64,000 nt of DNA from contig NC_086380.1 of NCBI RefSeq assembly GCF_036588685.1, forward strand, positions 48,844,544-48,908,543, in the 5' to 3' direction. Origin of the DNA: Mytilus trossulus (Eukaryota > Mollusca > Bivalvia > Mytilida > Mytilidae). Below the pieces are notes generated by a model that did not search any database, was not told where the DNA came from, and saw nothing but the letters and a program-made list of their open reading frames with translations. Positions 32,601 to 45,000 of the stretch are shown one piece after another. A program made the position numbers and the translations under genes. Numbering within the stretch: position 1 is the stretch's first letter; every line of letters begins with the position of its first letter.

Positions 32601-35600
32601 AGGTGAATAGGAGAAATTGTCAGCGATATATAATTTCCAAAATACTATTTCCAAAGTAACAACCTTAAAATAGAAACAACTGTCATTTTTCATGTTACAA
32701 AATAGAGTTAGGTTTGACTTTCATCTAACGTTTAGTTGACTAGTGGAATCAGGCGGCAAGAATCGGAAAACAGTTAGTTCCCATAGGAATATCGATTGTT
32801 TGTTGAAAACGCACCCCTAACATACGTTGCCAATTAAAACATCAATCATCTTAATTATATCAGTTTCAGAAAACTTTTTGTTGAAGAAAGCGTTTTAATG
32901 ATGGTGTATGCCCCCATAAAAATATGATAAGCGAATCTTAGTGGGTAATTATTTTTACGAAAGGAAACAAGATAAACTCTTTCAATTAGGCTTTTAGCTT
33001 GGAATGGGAAAATTTGTGTGAAGAAATGAAAAGTCAAATATTCTCACATTATTGAAAAAGACAGAGAATTAGATTTAACGTTCATATGGTTTTTTTGTAT
33101 GAATCCACCTCTGATTCCAATCATACCTAGAGTAGATAGTTCCACAAACATCGAATATAAAACAGAAGATATGATGTGATTGACAATGAGGCAATTATCT
33201 AAAAAAGCCCTTCCATTGCTGATAAAATGTATGTTTATGATTTAGAAAGAGGTTTCGTGAAGCACTTGGAAAACCAAGCGATATAAGTTGGTAAGGACAC
33301 TTATGTTCATTAGATAAGATCTAATGCAATAAAGGTATATAGATCCTATTCTTCATCTTTGGTTGAAATTCCATGGAACAGACAGACGATTTTTCAGAAT
33401 TACCTTCTTTTCTTGGTAACCGTTTTAATTGCCTATTATATCGGAATCTTTATTAATAGGACAGTGTTAACAAAACTAGAATAGCTCTTAAATTTAGATT
33501 TTTATCATTCTAATGACGAAGAAGCTGAATGACTCTTTACTACTTTCAGTAGTATATACAATACACATTAAGGACGAATTATATCAACGTGATATGAATA
33601 AAAACCCTGCTTTGTACTGAAATTTAGACTGGAAAGGGGGGAATGTCAAAGAGACAAACAACCCTACTTTGGTCGATACCAGCTAAAGACCACCAATGGG
33701 TCTTCAACGCAACGAGAAAATCTCGCACTCGGGGGGAGGTCCTCAGTTTGCCCCCTTAATAAAAATGTGAACTAGACCAACATACTGATTCGCGTTTTTA
33801 ACGTAGGACATTCTAGTACTCGATCAAATCAGCACGACTAAACATAAAGTCGAGTTTGAAATCGGCGCAATTGGAGGGGAAAGTTACTGTTACTTTATCG
33901 TGCAAAGAAAACATAATTGGTTTATTGTTTTCTCCTAAATTGCATTGACTGAAAGGTTGGTTTTACTTCTTTTAATTGTTCTTCTTTTACAATTATCAAT
34001 GAATAAGTTACTAATGAAACCATTGTCTTACACACTAGTTCATTGATATATAAAAGTGTTTTCATTTTAATCCTGGTACCTTTGATATCTAATAGAACCA
34101 ATACAAAATAAGGTATACTTGCATGTTTTGATGGGCTCTCACAACACAGTTCATTTTTTCTTGGCCAGGATGATACAGACCTGGATACTAAAAAAGAAGA
34201 TTTTAAGTTTAATTTGTTTATTTTAAATTTTTGTTTAATGTTATTGCTGTAAAAAAAAAAGGATTCTTCCTATCAAAATACTCTTAGTATATATTTAAAA
34301 ATAAGTAGAATGTGGTAGGTAAGAATAATTATTTTAAGGCTTAACTATTCAAATTTAATGGGGACACTCAGCTGTTACCATCTGTGTTATGGCCATTTAT
34401 GAAATTTTATCACTGGTTGTTTCAAAAATTTCACTCATCCCCCAAGAATTTCTGGGGATAAACTGTCAAATTTCATACAAATTCATTCCAACACCAATTC
34501 AACATCAACACTACTAGGCTTCCTCATAGCCTCCTTATAGGCTTCCTCATTGTCTCATTATAGGCTTCCTCATAGCCTCATAGGCATGATAGCCTCTAGG
34601 AATGATAGCCTCATAGGCTTCCTGATAGCCTCATTGCATTTATTTTGAACCATCGTTCCAATTGGGTTGGTGTGATGTCAAGCCAGGGGTCTATACTTTG
34701 CTACTTTTCAGTATGCACATAGCTAGGCTCTTGGTTTAGGCATGGAGCAAAAAATTATTTTTTTTAGCTGAGTAGTTTCCCCAAGGGCCAAATTATAATT
34801 GTGATGTATATATATAAAATAAAAGTTGTAATTAAATTATGATTTATGTTAAATTCAAACATGGATACCAATGGCATTGCTACACAGTATTTCCCAGGAG
34901 TTTATTTACAAGATAGGTGATAGCAGGAAAAATTAGGTTGATAATAATGTGAGCACTAAATCCTTAATTTTACATATCATGAGTTCAAACGGTGTGTTCT
35001 GAAAGAAATCAGGGGTAATTAAATTATTTAAATTACTATGAAATTAATATTAACTCATTATGTGTGACTTTGAGGATTTTGTTCACTGACACATTTATTA
35101 GCAAAATTAAAATATAGGGCCGAAAGTTAGATCAGGATGGTTTAATTGTCAGGTCAAAGAATTTGCAAGAAGATATGAGGTTGGATGTTTTGCTCAGGTG
35201 TTAACACACATTTCCCTATTACATAACAGATTACCACAGAAAAGATACAGTATAAACAAAAGACAATTAAAATAAGATTAGAACAGCATCACATCAAACA
35301 GAAATAAATTTACCCTAAAAAATATTTACAAAGAATCAGAACACAATGCAAACATGGAACAAATGACAATTAAACATATTCAGGATCATTTCTGAGAATT
35401 TTGTATAAACTTAAATCAAAAGCTTGTAAAGAAATCTTTATAAAATATCTAGACAACATTTAGCTCAAACAGGCTTTTCCCGTTTGAATGGTTTTACATT
35501 AGTAATTGTTGGGCCCTATAAAGCTTGCTGTTTGTTGTGAGCCAAGACTCCGTATTGAAGGCAGTACCATGACCTATAATGATTTACTTTTTAAATTGTT

Positions 35601-36058
35601 ATTTGGATGGAGAGTTGTCTCATTGGCACTCATACCACATCTTCCTATATCTAATTAATATTTCACCTAAGTTCCTAAGGAGATATCCAAATGCAAATTC
35701 AATAGGATCTATGTTACTGTCATATTAATTTGAAAATATGTAGAGTTAACAATATATTGATGTAAAATGAGAACAAAACCAAGAAATGGCCGAATTGAGC
35801 AGGTCAATTACACGATCTAATATAATCATTATTAAACACAAACTAATTTTTAGCAGATTTGTCTTGCCATGTTCCATATTAAAATAGTCTATATACATGA
35901 ATACATTATCATATAATAAATATCCCTACTTCGATATCTTTAACTTTTCTTCTCGTATTAAAGACTCTGGACACCATCCACTGCAGGAGGATTGCACTTC
36001 CAACTCCTGTCAAAACAACATATCCATACCCTTGTGGAAACTTTGAAACTATTGCCAT
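29471..36058 (-). CDS. MGST3: Microsomal glutathione S-transferase 3-like, paralogue A
   Basis: An integral membrane MAPEG enzyme; family members conjugate glutathione and reduce lipid hydroperoxides in ER or outer mitochondrial membranes. Coding exons on the minus strand are 35930-36058, 34123-34187, 31962-32019, 30578-30650 and 29471-29643. The spliced protein is 165 aa against 152 in human MGST3. Family marks are MAIVSKFPQGYGYVVLTGVG at the start, MNCVVRAHQNILEGYP (about 56-70) with the conserved Asn-Cys/Arg/His/Asn set, and GQVAYVYGYCSD (97-108). Four hydrophobic segments fit the usual topology. Oddities: the second Tyr of the family motif YGYY is Cys here, exon 2 ends at a GC donor, and the last exon adds a ~20-residue basic tail. 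Phases and the lengths of exons 2-4 (65, 58, 73) match paralogue B exactly, so the two arose by duplication. An acceptor-like TTTTTAG precedes the start exon, implying a 5' UTR exon upstream. Confidence 0.85.
29644..30577 (-). other. MGST3-A intron 4
   Basis: AT-rich with no repeat recognised. The open frames on either strand extend the adjoining exon and are not separate genes. Confidence 0.6.
30578..30650 (-). CDS. MGST3: MGST3-A coding exon 4, 73 nt
   Basis: The acceptor is TTATTTCAG and the donor GTATGT. It encodes KICASAGCVWIVGQVAYVYG then YCSD. The same length, phase and splice signals occur at 49329-49401. Confidence 0.88.
30651..31961 (-). other. MGST3-A intron 3
   Basis: No repeat family is recognised. 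A short hairpin (AACTCACAAACT / AGTTTGTGAGT) lies at about 30865-30913. Confidence 0.5.
31962..32019 (-). CDS. MGST3: MGST3-A coding exon 3, 58 nt
   Basis: The donor is GTAAGT and the acceptor TTTTTTCAAAG, somewhat weak. It encodes LEGYPVFLMVLFVGGLQRP, a membrane segment. It aligns residue for residue with 50305-50362. Confidence 0.87.
32020..34122 (-). other. MGST3-A intron 2 with GC donor
   Basis: The only recognised element is a type I SINE-like copy at about 33632-33772, opposite in orientation to the gene (GGGGGAATGTCAAAGAGAC, GGGTCTTCAACGCAACGAG). Confidence 0.6.
34123..34187 (-). CDS. MGST3: MGST3-A coding exon 2, 65 nt
   Basis: The acceptor is CTTTTTTAG. It encodes YPGLYHPGQEKMNCVVRAHQ then N, plus two bases. 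The in-frame end at 34123 requires the donor GCAAGT (a GC-AG intron). The nearby GTATAC would break the join to ILEGYP. Length and phase are identical to 52277-52341, which uses GTAAGT. Confidence 0.85.
34188..35929 (-). other. MGST3-A intron 1
   Basis: Contains a GCCTC-rich minisatellite at about 34519-34635 (ATAGGCTTCCTCATAGCCTC variants) and a type II SINE-like copy on the minus strand at about 35468-35650 (GAGAGTTGTCTCATTGGCAC). Confidence 0.6.
35930..36058 (-). CDS. MGST3: MGST3-A coding exon 1, 129 nt, start codon at 36058
   Basis: It encodes MAIVSKFPQGYGYVVLTGVG, then SAILLQWMVSRVFNTRRKVK and DIE, with the first membrane segment and basic loop. The donor is GTAGGG. It is one codon longer than the first exons of paralogue B. 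Confidence 0.85.
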
Positions 36059-36179
36059 TGTTTTCTTCTAAAAATTATCAATATTGCTTTATACAATGTT
36101 AATTGAAAGTATAGTATACTCGAATTTTGTATATTTCCCTACAAAAGTTTTGTTTAAGGTAATTAAATGTAACAATTAA

Positions 36180-36345
36180 AATTGAGAATGGAAAAGGGGA
36201 ATGTGTCAAAGAGACAACAATCCGACCATAGAGCAGACAACAGCATAAGGTCACCAACAGATCTTCAATTCAGCGAGAAATTCCCGCATCCAGAGGCGTC
36301 CTTCAGCTGGCCCAAAAACAAATATATATACTAGTTCAGTAATAA
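36180..36345 (+). repeat. SINE-like type I repeat
   Basis: A near-complete copy: GAGAATGGAAAAGGGGAATG, TGTCAAAGAGACAACAATCC, GAGAAATTCCCGCATCC, GGCGTCCTTCAGCTGGCCC, ACTAGTTCAGTAATAATG. Confidence 0.85.
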
Positions 36346-37799
36346 TGAACAATGAATGTTAATGAGTGTAACATCCTGAACATACTTATCTTTTATTCTC
36401 TATGAAAAAAATCTAAGTAAAATTGCAATGAGTTTAACAAAACTACCTAAACATGCTAAATGGCATTATCATTTTTAAAAAAGCAAAATATAACTCTTGC
36501 CCTTCAACGACTATTCTGTGGGCAGAATTCTTGATTTCAAAACTTACCATCGTATCAAAAATTTAAATTTATTTCGAAAACATAATTATGTTAATAAAGG
36601 CAACAGTAGTATATTATACACAAACTAAAATACAAACAAATATGCTAACCATGTGAACGTTAAATTGTCGATGTTATTATTGTATACTCACCTCCTGAGC
36701 TATTTTTAGAACAACCTTTTGAACATGTTAAATGTGAGAGCAATTAACCAAAGTATGTCGAGGACGATTAACCGCTATTAATGAATTTGATGAAAGAGGA
36801 GAATACTAATTTTCTTAATGACTAAAATAATGTCATATTATCTTATCACTGCTTGTGTTAATTTCTCAGAATACCACGTACAATACCTCAATTTACCTTT
36901 CCAATTTTCTGGTCTTATGCGAATACGGGTGTGTAAAATTAAAACTAGATCGGTCTGCAAAATAAGCATGACATGCATGCCAATGGGTAGTTCATGAATT
37001 ACAGAACTAATAACAGTTTAGCCTTATGTCGCGTATACATGTCAAATAGTGACATTTAAAAATCTTAAAGGGGCACTAGCTACGAGATACATTAAATTAT
37101 GTTTTTTTTCAATCAGTAATGAAAGTAAAAGAGTGACATAATAATTCGTTATTATCAGCCTATTTGTTTAATTTTGTCAAAATAAGCTAAGAAACATTGA
37201 TGATGAATTATTCACTTGCAAGTGAATATTCGACCTCATTGAATCTGTATCGTATGAACTTCGGATCAATTTAATCCCTGAGCTAAAGATGGATTATTCA
37301 TGATTGATGCGTTTTATGCTATTAAAAGAAAATAATGTAAACATTAAAAGTGAAACAAATATAATTCATTTGATTGTCTTATTCGATCCACAAAAAATCA
37401 TTCTTATACAGGTAAAATCGAAAATTAACTTATTTTTTTAACCTTAAAATTGAAATCAAACAGATCTAGAAAAAATCGTCTGCACGAGGTCCATATAACT
37501 ATATATATTGATGTTTGTGTTTATATCGTGTTATGTGACCGTCGGTTGGGGTCATCTAGATAACGAAGCTACATATTATCGGTGAACATGAATTTAACAG
37601 CAAGCGCCCCTTTAAAAACAATTCAAGTCTATAAACAAAGATAAGGGGACTATCACATGAAGTTTGGAGGGTTGAAATTAATATTTTGGTCTACTAAAAA
37701 CCGAAAAAGGTATAGTTGCATGAGGTCGGTTTTTTTCAGTAATTTTTTTTCTATAATAGAAAATAAACTCAAGACTAAGACTATATTATAATAAATTAT
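36346..37799. other. Intergenic, nothing recognised
   Basis: AT-rich. No gene, RNA or repeat family could be supported. Confidence 0.45.
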
Positions 37800-37985
37800 A
37801 GGCTTTTCCAGTTTGAATGGTTATACACTAGTAATGTTGGGTCCCTTTATAGCTTTTTGTTCGGTGTGAGCCAAGGCTCCGTGTTGAAGGCCGTACATTA
37901 ACCTATAATGGTTTACTTTTATAAATTGTTATTTGGATGGAGAGTTGTCTCATTGGCACTTACACCACATCTTCCTGTATCTAAG
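37800..37985 (-). repeat. SINE-like type II repeat
   Basis: Carries GGCTTTTCCAGTTTGAATGG, GTGTGAGCCAAGGCTCCG and GGAGAGTTGTCTCATTGGC, the reverse complement of 59345-59520. Confidence 0.85.
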
Positions 37986-38204
37986 ACTAAGTATTACAAG
38001 CAGATATAAATAATTTTGAATACAGAGTTAGACATAAAAAAAAAATGACAGAATGTTGCATATATTTTTTTCGTTGCATAAACGCTTTCAATCTGATTAT
38101 AAAATGAGTAAATGAAGGTATATGATCCACAGGTTATTTGTAGTTGTGCAATAATCAAATTACTGTCAAATTTACCTGCCTATCATTTTCCTTTTGATTA
38201 ATTT

Positions 38205-41200
38205 GGTTACACGCCATTATTCCGACAGCCCATTATTCCGACAGCCCATTGGTCCGACAACCCAATAGTCCGACAAACCTATAGTCCGAAAACCCATTGC
38301 TCCGACACTTATCAAGTCAAGTATCAGGTAAAAAAAATGTGTGTCTATAGATATAGGAAGATATGGTGTGAGTGCCAATGAGACAACTCACCACCCAAAT
38401 AACACTTTAAAAAAGTAAACCATTATAGGTCAATGTACGGCCTACAACACGGAGCCTTGGCTCACATCGAACACCGAACTGTCTGTATTATTATTACGTC
38501 TATGTAATAACATATTTTAAGAAATAACTCCTTATATATTACATAAGACTACGGTAGTTAGAATACTTTCTATATACTCAACTCAAAATCTGTATATAGA
38601 ATAGACCAGAAAAGAATACTTCATTTTCAAAAAAATAGGGTCTATAAAGAGCATATAAATCAAGAACAACCAGTGATGGTGCCAGCTACTTGTGATACCC
38701 ACGCCGGTAAACAGAAAGTTTTTGAGTCTGAAATTGCATAACACGATAAAGCCGACTTCAATAAACCCTGAAACCAAATTTCAGAAATCCTTATAATGTT
38801 GTTTATAAAAAAAATGCAACGAAAATATTCACGGGACGGACGGGCGAACCGACGGATGGACGGACGGTCAGACAGAGGTATAAAGCTTGGGTCAACATTA
38901 AGACATTACAATTCTTATATATACCAGTTCTCCTTGAAACAATCTTTAAATGAAAAATAAGTGTCAAGTATGCCACAAAACACATAATATACTAAGTTTT
39001 TACAATTAGATAATTTGACAAAGACACAAGCGTGACAAGAATGTCACACATTGTCTTCGAATTTTTAGTAGTTGGTATTGGCTTTTATACTGCACTCGTT
39101 CTATTTAAGCATTCACATTGATTGCGTTGACTATATGTTTCTTTGTCATATACATCACTGACCCGAAATCACTTTTCCTCGAGTCACAAATATTTAAATA
39201 GAAGTTGCCGAAATGTTCATGTCCGTCATATTTGTTTTTCGTAATAGTTTTTGTTGTAAATCATAAGTCCTGCACCTCCACCAACCATTATAAATGAGGC
39301 ATATTTTTCTAGATTCTAAAATAAGCTCGGGATATAAAATTAGTATCCCTACAAACATATATATAGTGTCATCTCTCAGACTATGTCTGATCTATCGCTA
39401 TTGGAAGTGACTTGTAGTTGTCTCCGTATTTCGTGGATTTACTTTCCCGGACATACCGTATTCATAATTGGAATTGCTCATCTTTTCTGAGCACACATTT
39501 CGTCATATTTGTCATCTTATTTTTTAGGATCTGGGTATGTATTTGATTCTGCTTTTCTCATTTCGCCTGATGCCACATTAGTCCCTTATTTCTACGACAA
39601 AATCAATTTAAATAAAACTCAGATGATTCATTGACACAAGGGGTAGCAAGTGTTGCGTTCAAAGAGGGCGGGTAGTGTAATCCAACTACGATTACTCAAA
39701 ATCGTTATTTGAAAATCCTGTTTGTGAGATGTAGATTCATTTCAATACAGAAATTTCGTCTATATATTTCACAAGTGTATAACACGGAGAAGCTCTGAAG
39801 GTCCATTAATCCCATTTTGTTTGGGTGTGAAACATCGATGTTTACAGCCATATCAAAGAATAAGGTGATGGTGGTAGAAAGAACTATGGGCGTCATGTGG
39901 CAAATATTACATGCATATCGGACAATGAGTTGTCAATCTGTATGAAAAGATTTCCAATACAACCATATTATTGAGAAGGAATGTTTACATGCTATACTCT
40001 CGTACTAGTATTACAGGGTTCTTGTGGCGTTCACCTTAGACACACATCGTTTTAACGATGTTCAAAAAAAGACAGAACCAATTTAATGTCATATTTCCCT
40101 ATTTTTTAAATATAACTAAAAGTCTTTTATCTGACAAGAATACCCCTATTGAGCGAACAAGTAATTTATTCTTTTTTCTGTTATTGAATACAAAGAAAGA
40201 AAATAAATCCCGAAATTAATTTGAAACTTTGATACTTAAAAGTTTCCCAGCAAAATATTCACATCCCCTGGGGATAATTAGTGTTCGTCCAGTGGCATAT
40301 ATAACAATTGTGATGACGAATTCCTTCCTTTGTTCGAGAACAATCTTATTGAAATATAAATCTGTGATTTTCCTAGGTCCACAGCTTCAATGAACCAAAG
40401 CAAAAGTTATACATCGACCTGTATTTAAATCAAATTGGTTCTCTTTTTCTTTTGGTATACAATAGTCTATCGACATTCGATGATTACATACTGTAGGCAT
40501 ACGTGGAATAGTATATTTACAACACTTTTACCCCTATTTATTCAAAATATATGTTTTTTTCTTATGTTCAATGTATACATGTATATATTTTAAATTGCGC
40601 TATAGTTCCGTAACTTTCTATCCAGTCGTATAAACGAATCGTCGGCAAGTGCGTACATTTTTTTAAATCAATATTTCTGGTCTGTTCCAATCTGTCCTTC
40701 ACTATTGACAATGACTATATATTACATTTTCCCAAATTCACCCTTGGAAAAAATATTTAAATAGATTTTAACTTCATCAAATCTTATTTTTTGGGTATTA
40801 TTTATATTTTTATGAATTATATTCTTTACACCAGAAATGTTATTTATAAACAAGCGTATGAGTTTAGTAATGACAAGTAAGACAGAGTTGTATATTATAC
40901 ATCTGATAGTTCAAAATGGAAAGTTATAAGTTATCAGCCGTGTACACTGATCAATATCTGCAGAAGTGAAACGATGCATGAGCTTGCAAGCCCGACAGGA
41001 AATCGCTTGAATACCTGGACGTGTCACTTCACACCCCTCACAATACCTTTGGAAGTAATACCTTTAGCCATGCTGGTGATCAGATGCGCGAAGATCAATA
41101 TATACTTTAAAGAATTATGAACAAATTAGATTTTCGAAAAGAATTTTCACGGAACACTTATTTATGATTTCAACTTTGACTTTTCACCTAATTCCAATAT

Positions 41201-42081
41201 CAACAGTTTAAAAACAACAGACCATGGTAATTTAAATTAATTTAAAGTAAGAATATTTTCCGTATCAAGTTAGTTAGTCGGATAAAACAACCGTACGATT
41301 GACAAGATATCGACACGCAATTACGACTACATCGGTTACTGTAGTTTTGTTTCTTTGTGGTTTATAGACATATCTTTTTTATTAATCGAGAAAGAACACA
41401 AGATGGCGGATCGCAAAGAATTGATACTCTAAATTTAAAATCGATGGTGATCGCTTATCTAGCGGTCTAAAACTTTAATATCTATGAATTTGAGCATTTT
41501 TATACAGAATGAACATAATATCAATTTTTGATTTTTTTGCGAAGTTTCCCTTTAATGTAATTAATTGTGGTGAATTTTCACTCCCCCTGATACGTGAAAG
41601 CAGAGACATATATGTGTATATATGTCTCTGGTGAAAGGGAGAAACTGAAGATCTAGTGAAAGGTAGATCAAGACAAACAAAAAAACAAGCGAACTAGAAC
41701 AGCACAGACTGACAGTTGACACGCAAACGACGAAATATGAAATTAACAAATAAAATATTATACCCAGACACGTAAAAACGAAAGAGGGTCGAAGGTATAG
41801 GACTGAGCAGTTGCAATTCGCATGTGTATCAACTCCAATATAATGAGACAAATATCCCGCATGGAAAGAATAATAGGAATCAAAACGGACAACCCCAAAT
41901 ATTAAAAAGAACAAAGTTGGTCTCTTTAAAGAAAATTTACCAATACACACAAGACAGATGCATTGTCGGAATAATGGGTTGTCGGAATAGTGGGCTGTCG
42001 GAATAGCGGGTTGTCGGAGTAATGAGCTGTCGGAATAATGGGCTGTCGGAATAATGGTTGTCGGACTAATGGGATGTCACC
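38205..42081. mobile_element. 3.9-kb non-autonomous transposon with TIRs made of 16-bp tandem units
   Basis: The left terminus (38205 to about 38315) is six degenerate 16-bp units on the theme CCCATTATTCCGACAG. The right terminus (about 41963-42081) is the inverted array (GCTGTCGGAATAATGG). A perfect 8-bp duplication ATTAATTT flanks the element (38197-38204 and 42082-42089). The extreme ends GGTTACACGCCATTA and (complement) GGTGACATCCCATTA are similar. The longest internal frame (41561-41950, minus) is a hydrophobic run without transposase motifs. A type II SINE-like copy and a GGACGGACGG block (about 38831-38873) lie inside. An 8-bp duplication is shared by hAT, P and Zisupton-like transposons; the superfamily is unresolved. 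Confidence 0.75.
38345..38480 (+). repeat. SINE-like type II repeat nested in the 3.9-kb transposon
   Basis: Carries GGTGTGAGTGCCAATGAGAC, ACGGCCTACAACACGGAGCC and TTGGCTCACATCGAACACC. Confidence 0.8.
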
Positions 42082-42089
42082 ATTAATTT

Positions 42090-43330
42090 AAGTGGACTCA
42101 TGAACATAATAATGGTGTTTACTGTGCCCAGAAATTTAGAAAGGATCTTGGTGATCTTATTGGTCGTTTAAATAAAAGTATACTAAAAGGTCACCAATTT
42201 AACACTGTAATTAGATCTTTTAATATTGTTTTAATTGGTATTAATATTGATTTTCATTTGTAATCAGTAAATTAAAATTAAACTAGATGGATAGTTGTCT
42301 CATAGCACATCATCTTATATCTATAGATACTAGTGTTATAAACATATGCACATTCATGGATCTACAATCTGCCGATAACTGTATCTAGGCAATGCACAAG
42401 GTCAATTTTTTCTCTAACTGTTTATGACATCTTTACACTAAATCCATTAGTTGTTTGATGTGTTCTTTAAAAAAATCATCTCCTGCTAAGGATTCATGAC
42501 CTCCATTTTGTCATTTTGATGTAAGCATCAAAATTTGAAAATTTGAAAAGCTTTGGTTGAGTTTATAAAAGTTATTGTACCGATCAGCTGATATTTGTTT
42601 ACTCACCTTATTTCATCTATTTGATGATTATTTTACATTTTTCCTTTTGAAAACCCGAATAATAGTTAACACAGATATGTCTCACCTTTTTGTAATTTTG
42701 ACAATGCAAATGTTGAAATTAAAAGAAGCAATTCTTTGCATGCAAGTTATGCAATTATTCAAAGATAGTGAAGCATGACTAAAGATACATGGCAAAAAAT
42801 CTCCATCAAAATGAGATGTGCAAATGCTAGTAGAACTAAGTACAAAATGTCATTGATCATGCATTATAATACGGTAAGTCCTGACCTTTAAACAAACTTT
42901 AACACAAACATTATTAAACTTGAAAACTAATGTAAAACTTTCAAATTCAATTAACCATGATGGGGCTATATAATTTCCACGAAAACTTGAGTTGCAAATG
43001 CCATTACATTGGCATACTAACTTCCATCGACTGTAACATTAGGGGTTCATCTTAAACTGGTCTAATCACAAACTAATGCATGTAAACAATTTTTCAGTCG
43101 AAAGACCATGACTGAGGGGGCATGCAGGGACAAATCTTCTCCCGGGAAATGAGATGTGATAATGCTTATACAACTGCAAATCAATCAACATTGGTCTCAC
43201 TTGTGGTTCCCCTTAAACTGACCCAACCACAGTTGAAGTTTTGAAGTCAATATGATCCTTATATATATCATTGAGCCACCACTATGTATTTCTTGCTAAC
43301 TAGACCTTATGACAAACTACTATATTTTTA
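42090..43330. other. Intergenic, little recognised
   Basis: About 42285-42330 is a tail fragment of the type II repeat (GATAGTTGTCTCATAGCAC). No gene is supported. Confidence 0.4.
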
Positions 43331-43379
43331 AGGCTATCTTTAACCATCGGCCACTTTTTCTAGACTTCGGGGACAATTT

Positions 43380-44830
43380 CGGGAAGGGTTCTAAATTTTT
43401 TAACATTATAAAAAATCCCGGAAGGTGCGTTCGATGTTGAGGGTTCGTATTGAGTTCGTATCACCATCCTCACCGTTGTAATGTCACCGGGGATGCATCT
43501 TTGGGCATCGTATTGCATTCGTGTTTCCATCGTTTCCACGGGGCAGTTTTGACATTACGATGTCTACGCGAATGAATCACAAAGCTATCCGAATGTCTTA
43601 CGATGGCAACACGACTTCGTGAAGACCTTGTAATCCCGTCGTGTTGCCATCGAATAAAAGTACAAAGGCGACAAGATGGAACTACTACGGCAATAAATCC
43701 AGCTAAATGTAAGTTAATTTTCACGCTAAATACATTTAGAGTGCCATGCGCGATATGCACTGGTCAGTCTAATACCACAGTTAAGAAAGACGTTCACAAA
43801 ACATGAAGCTCATATCATATGATTCTATGAGAACAAGAAAGGCGACAGCGTTGTTTCTATTAATTCAAATGGAACAAGAAGAGCAGCTATTACAGGCTCA
43901 GGATTTACTTTTACAAGTAAAATATTATTTTTTGTCAAATTTTCATATCAAGTAACATAATGAAAATCATAAACGTGCCTCATACACCAACACTGCAGGT
44001 ACACGTATATAGGGAAACCAACTTTTTCTTCATTATTCTGATTTTTTATGTATTGTCTTAGTTGTTGTCACACGGTTGTTTACTCCATAACCATTTTGTT
44101 TTCTGTATGTCATATTTTGCCGCATTTGTTGCTTTCCCCACATCCTTCCTTTTGTCTATATTATTATGATATTCCCTGGAAAGAGCTCTTTTTGAATAAA
44201 AGGTATCAACGAACCCATTTCCTTACCTTTAAGATAGATCAGTAAACATGGGCATTGTTATGGGTGATTATTCAGACTAGTGCACACATTTTACAGTTCA
44301 AACAAGGCAATGCCGAGCGTGTCATCCCCTCGTATGTCGTATTGGGGACAAATATTGACACTATATTTGTAAATAACACATGCAGAAAATGGTAAATTGA
44401 ATATGCTTATTTGATACACAAACTATTTTTCTAGAAATCAACCAAAACATTCAGTAACTGGAAATACCTTTAATATTGTCTTAAGAACCAGCAGGTAAAC
44501 AAATGAGCAACCAATTTCCTGTGTATTTAGACTTCGTATGGCCATTGCGCCATCATCGTAATCCATCGTGTAGCCTTCGTAATCCATCATGTAGCCTTCG
44601 TTATCCATCGTGTAGGCTTCAGCGGAGATAGGAAGATTAAATACCCGTCTTCAATTAAACTTCGTATATCCATCTTTTGCTATCGTATATAATTTCTGCA
44701 CCATCGTATAGACTTCGTTATTCATCGTACTTGCTTCTGTCACTTTTTGATATTTTAACGAGATCGGGACCAATTTCGTACAAATTTAACAATTTTCGCA
44801 TTCGGGTGTCCATCATATATAAAAATCGGA
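43380..44830. repeat. Unclassified repeat-like region rich in CATCGT/TTCGTA phrases
   Basis: Two CG-bearing blocks (about 43380-43660 and 44500-44740) are built from recurring CCATCGT, CTTCGTA and TCGTATTG phrases. One has a clear 22-bp tandem stretch (CGTAATCCATCGTGTAGCC, about 44557-44620). The open frames at 43470-43806 fall in these phrases and lack protein-like character. Confidence 0.4.
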
Positions 44831-45000
44831 ACAGTGTGACTCGGGCATAAAGATATACAAAAGGCAGATTAACACTTTGCTACATTTATTTTTCTACCTA
44901 ACAAAACAAAATTCATCAGATGTATATATCTTCAAAAAGCATGGCACTAAAAATAGACAAAACACAAAATAGTCTTACTATCAAAAATGAAACCAGATGC

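Noticed and set aside
34514..34640. GCCTC-rich repeats that at first looked like a regulatory array
   Set aside because: They are a degenerate ~20-bp minisatellite with no matched motif or conserved spacing.
38205..38315. A CRISPR-like array of short repeats (CCCATTATTCCGACAG)
   Set aside because: The units are contiguous without spacers and are mirrored at 41963-42081, forming the ends of a transposon in a eukaryotic genome.
41561..41950. 129-aa hydrophobic minus-strand frame inside the 3.9-kb transposon
   Set aside because: There is no transposase motif, the amino-acid bias is typical of AT-rich antisense, and no splice or start context supports it.
43470..43806. Overlapping frames rich in Arg/His
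   Set aside because: They fall in CATCGT-type repeat phrases and are open on both strands, which points to composition rather than coding.
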